From: Actinokineospora globicatena
GTDB lineage: Bacteria; Actinomycetota; Actinomycetes; Mycobacteriales; Pseudonocardiaceae
DNA: 64,000 bases
NCBI RefSeq assembly: GCF_024171945.1
Contig: NZ_JAMTCR010000002.1
Coordinates: forward strand, 310,001-374,000
Direction: 5' to 3'
In this document: piece by piece, positions 57,464 through 64,000 of the stretch
How the letters are laid out: each line of letters begins with the position of its first letter
How positions within the stretch are numbered: the first letter of the stretch is position 1
Position numbers and translations under genes: made by a program
The notes under the pieces: model-generated
The model's database searches: none
What the model saw: the letters and a program-made list of their open reading frames with translations, nothing else
Told to the model about the DNA's origin: nothing

Positions 57464-58287
57464 GCTCGACTCACCGCCGCGTCGTAGAGGGCCTTCTTGC
57501 TCACCCCCGTCGCCGCGGAGACCTCGGCCGCGGCGTCCTTGAGCCGGGTGCCCTCGGCCGCCAACGCCCTGACCCGCCCGACGAGGGTGTCCAGGTCCAG
57601 TGTGCGGGGCTCGGCGCCCGCCAGCACGACGGTGATCTCCCCGCGCACGCCCTCGCGCGCCCACGCGGCCAACTCGGCGAGGGTCCCGCGCTTGACCTCC
57701 TCGTAGGACTTGGTCAGCTCCCGGCACACCGCCGCGCGCCGCTCACCGCCCAGGACGTCCACGGCGTCCGCGAGGAGGTCGTCGATGCGGTGCGGCGCCT
57801 CGAAGAACACGGCGGTCCGCGGCTCGTCGGTCAGGTTCGCCAGCCACTTGCGCCGCTCCCCCGACTTCCGCGGCGCGAAGCCCTCGAAGCAGAACCGGTC
57901 ACAAGGCAGCCCCGATAGCGCCAACGCCGTCGTTACCGCTGACGGGCCCGGTAGGCACGTGATCGGCAATTCGGCCTCTACGCACGCGACGACCAACCGG
58001 TACCCGGGGTCGGACACGCTGGGCATCCCAGCGTCGGTGATCAGCAGGACGGTCTGCCCGTCGCGGATAGCGTCAACGAGCCCCGGCGCGCGGCTGGCCT
58101 CAACAGCGTCGTAGAAGCTCACGATGCGGCCCGCCATCGTCACGCCTAGAGCCGCGGCCAACGCCCGCGCGCGCCGTGTGTCCTCTGCGGCGATGACGTC
58201 GGCACTGCCCAGCGCCTCGACCAGCCGGGCCGACGCGTCGCCGATCTCGCCGAGCGGTGTCCCCGCCAGCACCAACCTGCCGGTCAC
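57460..58287 (-). CDS. rsmI: 16S rRNA (cytidine1402-2'-O)-methyltransferase RsmI
   Basis: A 275-residue SAM enzyme of the tetrapyrrole methylase fold that methylates C1402 of 16S rRNA. Motifs are LAGTPLGEIGDAS near the start, AAEDTRRA, LITDAGMPSVSDPGYRLV and the C-terminal helix SKKALYDAAV. GTG 58287 overlaps the upstream stop (GTGA). It is divergent from the protein mannosyltransferase with two genes between, echoing Rv1003/Rv1002c. Confidence 0.94.
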   Translation of the reverse strand: MTGRLVLAGTPLGEIGDASARLVEALGSADVIAAEDTRRARALAAALGVTMAGRIVSFYDAVEASRAPGLVDAIRDGQTVLLITDAGMPSVSDPGYRLVVACVEAELPITCLPGPSAVTTALALSGLPCDRFCFEGFAPRKSGERRKWLANLTDEPRTAVFFEAPHRIDDLLADAVDVLGGERRAAVCRELTKSYEEVKRGTLAELAAWAREGVRGEITVVLAGAEPRTLDLDTLVGRVRALAAEGTRLKDAAAEVSAATGVSKKALYDAAVSRA

Positions 58288-58736
58288 CTGTGGAGCCCGG
58301 TCGGCAGGACGCTCTGGTCCCGCAGGAACTGGTAGGCGGGGACGCGCCACTTGACCCGCTTGGCCGCGCTGCGCGACATCCAGTCGTCGTTGTGCTCGAC
58401 CAGGCCGGTGGTGAAGTACAGGGTCCCGCGCTTGCGCTCGACGAGGTCGACCCACCGGAACGTGACCCGCACGCCGTTGCCCTCCAGCACGCAGTGCTCG
58501 TCGCTGACCAGCAGCCGACGCGACCGGAGGGTGAACACGGCCAACAACGCCATGGTGGCGGGGAGGACGACCAGACCGGAGCCCACCTCCTGGCGGACGA
58601 CGAAGTGGCCGAGCGCACCGGCGGCAGCGGCGACGAGGGCGATCCCCAGGATGATCTCCCAGCGCGCGCGGTATGTGGTGAACACCAGGCGAGGGTACCC
58701 GCGCGCGACCTCCCGGCACGGGCCCTCGGTGATCAC
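58284..58736 (-). CDS. Small membrane protein with PH-like domain
   Basis: A 150-residue protein. After ~25 polar residues, ARWEIILGIALVAAAAGALGHFVV and LVVLPATMALLAVFTLRS give two membrane segments. A cytosolic region (about 75-140) follows with the strand pattern of bacterial PH domains (LLVSDEHCVLEGNGVRVTFRWVDLVERKRGTLYF). GTG 58736 overlaps the preceding stop (GTGA); GTG 58685 is a shorter option. Function unknown. Its tight linkage to rsmI may reflect only a shared transcript. Confidence 0.72.
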   Translation of the reverse strand: MITEGPCREVARGYPRLVFTTYRARWEIILGIALVAAAAGALGHFVVRQEVGSGLVVLPATMALLAVFTLRSRRLLVSDEHCVLEGNGVRVTFRWVDLVERKRGTLYFTTGLVEHNDDWMSRSAAKRVKWRVPAYQFLRDQSVLPTGLHR

Positions 58737-59602
58737 CCGGACCCGACGCCCACCCCCGGCGCCTCGGCGAGAGCGCTGATCATCTCGGCCGACGCCGCCG
58801 CCGACAGCGCGATCCCGTCGACGCGCTGCCACACCCGCCGGTGGGTCAGCACGGACTCCTCGTCGTCGAGGAACAGCGACCGGGAGCGGTGCTCGGTGTG
58901 CACGAGGGCGCGCCCCTGCTCGAAGTCCATCAGCAGGAACGCGCCGTCCAGCCCGGGGTGCGCGCCGACCGCGTCCGGGACCACCCGGATCTCCACGTGC
59001 GGCCTGCGGATGACCTCCGCGAGGTGGCGCAGCTGGGCGGCGGCGATGGCCGGGCCGCCGACCGGGATCCGCAGCGCCTGCTCGCCGATGAGCACGTGCA
59101 GCGCGGGCGGGTGCTCCCGGCTGAGGATGCCCTGCCGCGCCAACCGGGCACCGACCTTGACGTCGAGCTCGGCGTCGCCCGGCGGCTCCGGCGCGGTGCC
59201 GCGGATGGCGGCCCTGGCGTAGTCGGCGGTCTGCAGCAGGTCCGGCACGAGGTGGGCGTGCAGGACCCGCAGAGCCACCGCCTTGGACTCCCAGTCGATG
59301 AGGGTCTGCCACTGCTCGGGCAGGCCGCGCCCGTGCACCTGCAGCCACCCCGGCTCGGCGGCGCGCCGGACCAGGTCGAGGATCTCGGCCTGGCGCGGCT
59401 CGGGCACCCGGTAGAGGCCGAGCATCGCCTGCACGTCGCCGAGCCGCAGCCCGCTGCTGCCGGTCTCGACCCGGCTGACCTTGGCCTGCGACAGGCCGAG
59501 CCGGGCGCCGACCTCGCCGGTGGTGAACCCGGCCTGTTTGCGCAGCCTGCGCAGCTCACCCGCGACCTGTCGCGACCTGATGGTCGGCCGTCCTGGAGGC
59601 AC
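58733..59602 (-). CDS. XRE-family regulator with DUF5753
   Basis: A 289-residue helix-turn-helix protein. The HTH (LRRLRKQAGFTTGEVGARLGLSQAKVSRVETG, about 18-49) is followed by the DUF5753 domain (WESKAVALRVLHAHLVPDLLQTADYARA ... VIRRPHVEIRVVPD), the large family of Streptomyces-type regulators often paired with DUF397 partners. No DUF397 gene is adjacent. GTG 59602 is the start. It begins the four-gene overlapping run to DUF4185 and is divergent from the mannosyltransferase, 186 bases away. Confidence 0.88.
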   Translation of the reverse strand: MPPGRPTIRSRQVAGELRRLRKQAGFTTGEVGARLGLSQAKVSRVETGSSGLRLGDVQAMLGLYRVPEPRQAEILDLVRRAAEPGWLQVHGRGLPEQWQTLIDWESKAVALRVLHAHLVPDLLQTADYARAAIRGTAPEPPGDAELDVKVGARLARQGILSREHPPALHVLIGEQALRIPVGGPAIAAAQLRHLAEVIRRPHVEIRVVPDAVGAHPGLDGAFLLMDFEQGRALVHTEHRSRSLFLDDEESVLTHRRVWQRVDGIALSAAASAEMISALAEAPGVGVGSG

Positions 59603-59788
59603 CGCGTACCCCGTCCGTCACGCCAGCGTCCCTGTACGACAACGGCTGATGATCCTCTTGTACCGCCCCTGAACTGGGCAAACAACTACACGATCAGCTG
59701 ATTCCCAGATCACGGCGCGACACCGGCGTAACCCGATCGCGGAACTTCCGACGCGGATCGCACACCGGGGCGCCTACGATCTCCCCCC

Positions 59789-61357
59789 GTGAGCGCCCTG
59801 GTAGCCGACGACGAGGCCAGCCGAACACCGTCACCCGAAACGGTGACCCCGGCCGCCGACCCCACCGAGGTCACGCGCGCGCGGCTGCTGGGTGCGCCGA
59901 TGCCAACCGACCGGCTGCGCGGCTGGCTGGTCACCGCGTTCATCGGGCTGATCGCGGGCATCGTCCGGTTCCAGAACCTGGGCTGGCCGACCGACCAGGG
60001 CACCCCGGTCTTCGACGAGAAGCACTACGTGCCGCAGGCGTGGCAGATGCTGCGCAACGGGGGGTACGAGGACAACCCCGGCTACGAGGTCACGGTGCAC
60101 CCCCCGTTCGGGAAGACGCTGATCTCGATCGGCGAGTACCTGTTCGGCTACAACGGCTGGGGCTGGCGGTTCACCGCGGCCGTGGCAGGCGTGCTGATGG
60201 TCGTGCTCGTGGTCCGCATCGCCCGCAGGCTGACCAGGTCCACCCTGCTCGGCGGGGTCGCGGGCGTCCTGCTCATCGCCGACGGGGTCTCGCACCTGCA
60301 GTCGCGGATGGGCATGCTCGACATCTTCCAGGCGTTCTTCGTGCTCGCCGCCTTCGCCTGCCTGCTGCTCGACCGGGACCTGGTGCGCCAGCGGCTGGCC
60401 CGCGCGGTCGAGGACGGCTGGATCTCGGCTTCGCCGCTCGGCCCCCGGCTCGGGGTCCGCTGGTGGCGCATCTCCGGCGGTGTCCTGCTCGGCCTCGCCT
60501 GCGGGGTCAAGTGGTCCGGCCTGTACTTCATGGCGGGCTACGGCCTGCTCACGGTGATCTTCGACCTGACCGCCCGGCGCGCGGCCGGGGTGCGCAGCCC
60601 CTGGTGGGGCACCATCGCCAGGGACCTGGTCCCGGCGCTGTGGGCGTTCGTCGGCGTCGCGCTGCTGGCCTACCTGGCCACTTGGTCGCCGTGGTTCGGC
60701 AGCGAGACCGGCATCGACCGGCACCTGGTCGCCACCACCGGCAGCGACCCGGTGTCGGTGATCAAGGGCGCGCTGGGGTCGCTGCTGGAGTACCACCAGA
60801 AGGTGCTGACCTTCCACGAGGGCCTGGTGACCAAGGCCGAGTCGCAGCACCCGTGGGAGTCGAAGCCGTGGACGTGGCCGATGAGCCTGCGGCCGATGCT
60901 CTACTACTACGAGGGCAACACGACCGCCTGCGGCGAGTCCAAGTGCGTCTCGGCCACGATGCTGATCGGCACCCCGGCGCTGTGGTGGCTCTCGCTGCCG
61001 ATGCTCGGCTGGGGCCTGTGGCGGATGTTCAGCAAGTTCGACTGGCGCTACGGCGCGGTCGTCACCGCCTACCTGGCCGGGTACCTGCCCTGGTTCCTCA
61101 ACCTCGACCGGCAGATGTACTTCTTCTACGCCACCCCGATGGCGGCGTTCCTGGTGCTCGGCATCACGCTGACGCTCGGGCACCTGCTGGGGAAGGCGGG
61201 CGACGGACCGGAACGCCGTCGCACCGGTCTGCTCGCCCTCGCCCTCTACGTCGGCCTGGTGGTGGCGAACTTCGCCTGGCTGTGGCCGATCCTCAACGGG
61301 GACTCGATCACCGAGTGGCGCTGGCAGGCCGAACTCTGGCTGCCGTCCTGGCGCTGA
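59789..61357 (+). CDS. Protein O-mannosyltransferase (GT39)
   Basis: A 522-residue multi-pass membrane glycosyltransferase that moves mannose from polyprenyl-phosphomannose to exported proteins at translocation. The catalytic acidic motif FDEKHYVPQAW (about 76-86) sits in the first external loop, about ten hydrophobic segments are seen, and the second motif HPPFGK follows. The C-terminal PMT_4TMC-like part is complete. The counterpart in M. tuberculosis is Rv1002c. GTG 59789 is the start. The 3' end overlaps a small antisense ORF by 50 bases. Confidence 0.93.
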   Translation: MSALVADDEASRTPSPETVTPAADPTEVTRARLLGAPMPTDRLRGWLVTAFIGLIAGIVRFQNLGWPTDQGTPVFDEKHYVPQAWQMLRNGGYEDNPGYEVTVHPPFGKTLISIGEYLFGYNGWGWRFTAAVAGVLMVVLVVRIARRLTRSTLLGGVAGVLLIADGVSHLQSRMGMLDIFQAFFVLAAFACLLLDRDLVRQRLARAVEDGWISASPLGPRLGVRWWRISGGVLLGLACGVKWSGLYFMAGYGLLTVIFDLTARRAAGVRSPWWGTIARDLVPALWAFVGVALLAYLATWSPWFGSETGIDRHLVATTGSDPVSVIKGALGSLLEYHQKVLTFHEGLVTKAESQHPWESKPWTWPMSLRPMLYYYEGNTTACGESKCVSATMLIGTPALWWLSLPMLGWGLWRMFSKFDWRYGAVVTAYLAGYLPWFLNLDRQMYFFYATPMAAFLVLGITLTLGHLLGKAGDGPERRRTGLLALALYVGLVVANFAWLWPILNGDSITEWRWQAELWLPSWR

Positions 61358-61544
61358 CCGCTTCCCGTGCCCGGGTGGGTGCCGCCGAGCGCAGTTCGGC
61401 GGCGACCCTGAGCAGGTCGCGGTCCTCGGCGTCGGTGCTCCCGGCCAGCCGGGAACGGGGGGTCGTGGCGGTGCGGACGTGGTTGCGGTCGAGCCCCAGC
61501 ACCAGCAGGGCGAGCAGTGTGACCAGCACAAACGCGGTTGTCAT
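61308..61544 (-). CDS. Small putative membrane protein
   Basis: A 78-residue ORF, with one N-terminal hydrophobic segment (TTAFVLVTLLALLVLGL) then a charged helical tail ending in an Arg/Ala-rich stretch. ATG 61544. The last 50 bases are antisense to the mannosyltransferase end. The composition of the first 55 residues looks genuine; the tail over the overlap is less sure. Confidence 0.5.
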   Translation of the reverse strand: MTTAFVLVTLLALLVLGLDRNHVRTATTPRSRLAGSTDAEDRDLLRVAAELRSAAPTRAREAVSARTAARVRPASATR

Positions 61545-61570
61545 GGCACTAAGTTTGCGATGAGGAAGTT

Positions 61571-61588
61571 ACTGCCAACAGTGGCAGT
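61571..61588. promoter_or_regulatory. Inverted repeat, candidate GlxA-type operator
   Basis: ACTGCCA and TGGCAGT form 7 bp arms around ACAG, and a further half-site CTGCCAGT lies at 61611-61618. The site is between the divergent small ORF and the regulator gene, suggesting autoregulation. Confidence 0.5.
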
Positions 61589-61630
61589 TCTGACCTTGTG
61601 CAACAAAATCCTGCCAGTTACGCTGCGGTC

Positions 61631-62587
61631 ATGCTGAGGACCGTGACCGCTGTGCTGATCGACGGCGTTGCCCCGTTCGAGTTCGGCGTGCTGTGCGAGG
61701 TGTTCGGCACCGACCGCACCGACGACGGGGTCCCGCCGATCGAGTTCCGGGTGTGCGGCGAGGTCGCGGGCGCCCCGGTCCGCACCAGCGTCGGCGTCAC
61801 CATCACGCCCACGCTCGGCCTGGAGGCCCTCGACGGCGCCGACCTCGTCGCCGTCCCCGCCACCAGGATCCGCGACGGCTACCCGCAGGCCGTGCTGGCC
61901 GCCCTGCGCGCCGCCAACCGCGGCGGCGGCACCCTCCTCTCGGAGTGCAGCGGCGCCTTCGTCCTGGGTGCCGCCGGCCTGCTCGACGACCGCGCCTGCA
62001 CCACCCACTGGCGCCACGTCGACGAGTTCGCCACCCGCTTCCCCCGCGCCAACCTCAACCCCGACGTCCTCTTCGTCGACGACGGCAACATCATCACCAG
62101 CGCGGGCACCGCCTCCGGCATCGACGCCTGCCTCCACGTCGTCCGCCGAGAACTCGGCGCCGCCGCCGCCACCGCCATAGCCCGCCGCATGGTCGTCCCC
62201 CCACAACGCGAAGGCGGCCAACGCCAGTACGTCGACACCCCCATCCCCGAGTGCACCAGCGACAGCCTCCAACCAGTCCTCACCTGGATGCTCGAAACCC
62301 TCACCGACGACCACACCGTCGCCGCCCTCGCCGCCCGCGCCCGCATGTCCGAACGCAGCTTCGCCCGCCACTTCGTCGCCGAAACCGGCACCACCCCCCA
62401 CAAATGGCTCTCCGCCCAACGAATCCTCCACGCCCGCCGGTTGCTGGAACAGACCCCCATGTCGGTGGACGAGATCGCCCGGGAATGCGGATTCGGCAGC
62501 GCGGCGCTGCTACGACACCATTTTCAGCGGCTGGTTGGGGTGCCGCCGAAGGATTATCGGCGGACTTTTGCTAACCAGTCTGTTTGA
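61631..62587 (+). CDS. GlxA-family (DJ-1/PfpI plus AraC) transcriptional regulator
   Basis: A 318-residue regulator. Residues ~1-185 form a DJ-1/PfpI-like domain with the nucleophile-elbow region in LLSECSGAFVLGAAGLLDD. Residues ~215-318 are an AraC double helix-turn-helix ([36 protein letters not shown] ... VDEIARECGFGSAALLRHHF). ATG 61631 is preferred to the upstream GTG 61598. The signal sensed is unknown; a relative, ArgR/GlxA, responds to amino-acid or amine metabolites. An inverted repeat upstream is the likely binding site. Confidence 0.9.
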   Translation: MLRTVTAVLIDGVAPFEFGVLCEVFGTDRTDDGVPPIEFRVCGEVAGAPVRTSVGVTITPTLGLEALDGADLVAVPATRIRDGYPQAVLAALRAANRGGGTLLSECSGAFVLGAAGLLDDRACTTHWRHVDEFATRFPRANLNPDVLFVDDGNIITSAGTASGIDACLHVVRRELGAAAATAIARRMVVPPQREGGQRQYVDTPIPECTSDSLQPVLTWMLETLTDDHTVAALAARARMSERSFARHFVAETGTTPHKWLSAQRILHARRLLEQTPMSVDEIARECGFGSAALLRHHFQRLVGVPPKDYRRTFANQSV

Positions 62588-62609
62588 TGGGGGTGCTCGC
62601 TGGGGCTGG

Positions 62610-63062
62610 GAGCTGGGTTATCCACAGGGGGCTCAGTTGTCCACAGGCTCAACTTTCAGCCTCTCTGGGCTTGCGTTCCCTTGGGTAGGCTGTGCATTCG
62701 GGGGTCTTTGGGGCAGGTTGATCTTGGGGGCCGTGGTTGGCAGGGCGTTGAGCTGGGGGAAGTCCGGGTTTCGTGGCCTCCGCTGCGCTGCGGGAAACGC
62801 CTCGCCTGCGGCATCGGACTGACGCGAGTTTCGAGCAGAGCTAGATGGGGCGAACTTGTTTTGCGTGGGGCCCCGAGACCACCCGTGGCAGGACCGCAAA
62901 GCCGAGGCCGAAAAGCATGGCCCTGTCCGCTACCGACGCTACGGGTGGTCCTCCCCCACACAAAACAAGTCCACCCCATCGAGCCAGCCTGGCACCAGCG
63001 CCTTCGTGGAGCGGTGATCGGCCAACGTCGCTGGCAGGTGGTCTTGGGCCAACGTCGTCGAG
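62610..63062 (-). repeat. Dispersed intergenic element, copy B (inverted)
   Basis: The reverse complement of copy A at 4798-5206, with the long hairpin arms at about 62950-62992 and 62845-62890 and the same interior. It fills nearly the whole 540-base gap between the regulator and kinase genes; the rest holds nothing recognised. DnaA-box-like TTATCCACA (62618-62626) and TTGTCCACA (62637-62645) lie at its end, the same end as the nonamer in copy A. Confidence 0.75.
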
Positions 63063-63127
63063 GACGATGACCTGGCACCGGTCATGAGGGGGCTGGGTGG
63101 CCTCCGGCTGCGTGAACTCGTCCTGGG

Positions 63128-64000
63128 TTAGCGCATGGGGCGGGTTCGGTCGGCTTGTTCGATGGCGCTGCGGCGGACTATTTGGGTTACGGGGCCGGTT
63201 TCGGTGTGGCCTTCGCGGGAGAGCCAGTCGCTTAGTTCGCGGGCTACGGCGTTGAGGGTTGGCCTGCGGGCGGGTTCGGAGTCCAGGGAGGCCGTGAGGA
63301 TTCGGCGGTGGGCGCTGCGCAGGGGGAGTTCTGTGAGCGGGTCGCCCTTGGCGGCGGCCATCAGGGCGGCCATGGCGTTGTCGCGGCTGCCGCGGGGTGG
63401 TTTGCCGGTGAGCGCGTAGCTCACCGTTGCCGCGAGTTGCCAGGCGTCGGAGGCGGGGGTGGCGTTGGCGCCCGCGGCGGTTTCCGAGGCGAGGAAGTCG
63501 GGGGTGCCGACCATCATGCCGGTGGCCGTCAGCGTCGAGTCGCCCTTGGAGCGGGCGATGCCGAAGTCGATCAGGTGGGCGTTGCCGTTCGGGTCGATGA
63601 TGATGTTCGACGGCTTCACGTCGCGGTGCAGGACGCCCTTGGCGTGCGCGGCCGAGAGGGCACCCGCCATGGTGATCCACAGCCGGGCGACGGCGACGTC
63701 GTCGAGCGGGCCGCCCCTGGCGACGCGGTCGGCGAGCGGCTGGCCCTCGATGTACTCCATGACCAGCCCGAGGCCGTCCGGCTCGGCGACGATGTCGTAG
63801 ACGCGCACGCAGTTCGGGTGGTGCACGGCGGCGAGCGCGCGGGCCTCGCGCAGCATCCGCTCCTCGGTCTCGGCGTCCGGCGCGTGCGCCATCTTCACCG
63901 CGACCGTGCGGTCGAGCTGGGTGTCGACGGCGAGCCAGACGGTGCCGAAGCCGCCTTGGCCGAGCGCGCGCACCTTGCGGAACCGGCTGCCCGACGGCTT
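63128..64000 (-). CDS. Serine/threonine protein kinase (5' end outside window)
   Basis: The frame is open to the right edge; 290 residues are seen. Kinase motifs are the glycine loop ALGQGGFGTVW, VAVK (ATP-site Lys), HRDVKPSN (catalytic Asp), IDFGIARS and GTPDFLASE of the activation segment. Ala replaces Pro in the APE-like motif, here ASE. The C-terminus ends shortly after the kinase fold with no membrane helix or PASTA repeats, so it is a soluble PknG/PknB-unlike form. The substrate is unknown. Confidence 0.9.
   Translation of the reverse strand, partial: KPSGSRFRKVRALGQGGFGTVWLAVDTQLDRTVAVKMAHAPDAETEERMLREARALAAVHHPNCVRVYDIVAEPDGLGLVMEYIEGQPLADRVARGGPLDDVAVARLWITMAGALSAAHAKGVLHRDVKPSNIIIDPNGNAHLIDFGIARSKGDSTLTATGMMVGTPDFLASETAAGANATPASDAWQLAATVSYALTGKPPRGSRDNAMAALMAAAKGDPLTELPLRSAHRRILTASLDSEPARRPTLNAVARELSDWLSREGHTETGPVTQIVRRSAIEQADRTRPMR

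Overview
The window is high-GC chromosomal DNA from a filamentous or nocardioform actinomycete. GTG and TTG starts are common, as are GTGA/ATGA stop-start overlaps, and the gene content (EspG/PPE type VII secretion genes, rpfB, GT39 mannosyltransferase, DUF5753 regulators, SUKH/RHS toxin genes) fits the Pseudonocardiaceae or close relatives; this placement is inference. The housekeeping backbone follows, from recalled gene order, the Mycobacterium tuberculosis Rv1002c-Rv1023 neighbourhood (mannosyltransferase, rsmI, metG, tatD, rpfB, rsmA, ispE, acyl-AMP ligase, pth, rplY, prs, glmU, TetR, mfd, mazG, LpqU-like transglycosylase), with accessory cassettes inserted.

Layout. 1-4517 (minus): N-terminus of a membrane-anchored lytic transglycosylase, a methyltransferase and a tricorn-like protease. 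4518-5332: non-coding, with degenerate tandem repeats and copy A of a ~410-450 bp dispersed element. 5333-9636 (minus): a coupled run of WXG-like, PPE, EspG, SurA-like lipoprotein and mazG genes. 9891-11498 (plus): two SUKH-3 proteins and a zinc-ribbon-like unknown. 11541-15107 (minus): mfd. 15354-17903: HD protein, enoyl-CoA hydratase family protein and a PQQ-type sugar dehydrogenase lipoprotein.

17917-31375 is a polymorphic-toxin locus. A giant RHS protein is cut by an in-frame TAG from its own pretoxin/HINT and YwqJ-like deaminase C-terminus, is followed by a SUKH-3 immunity gene, and is divergent from a large secreted tachylectin-type beta-propeller protein. 31418-33057: acyl-CoA desaturase plus TetR with a tandem candidate operator. 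33389-39906 (plus): tRNA-Gln, GGDEF protein, glmU-prs, rplY-pth and a DivIVA-like protein. 40787-44254 (minus): acyl-AMP ligase and an ABC-F ATPase. 44498-47059 (plus): lipoprotein, ispE and a DHFR/RibD-like protein.

47127-48417 (minus) is a sulfur-control module: a SAM-I riboswitch, then a Cys-containing leader peptide, then an unusual MetN-type ATPase. 48528-54032 (minus): rsmA, rpfB, tatD and metG. 54113-56474 (plus): PadR regulator and a DrrAB-like ABC exporter with two palindromic operators. 56471-59602 (minus): XRE regulator, PH-like membrane protein, rsmI and a DUF4185 protein, all overlapping. 59789-62587: protein mannosyltransferase, a small membrane ORF and a GlxA-type regulator. 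62610-63062: copy B of the dispersed element, inverted relative to copy A. 63128-64000: Ser/Thr kinase running off the end.

The observations most worth following are the amber-interrupted RHS toxin with its duplicated SUKH-3 genes, the riboswitch plus leader-peptide control of an orphan MetN, and the dispersed hairpin element with DnaA-box-like nonamers in the same intergenic regions.
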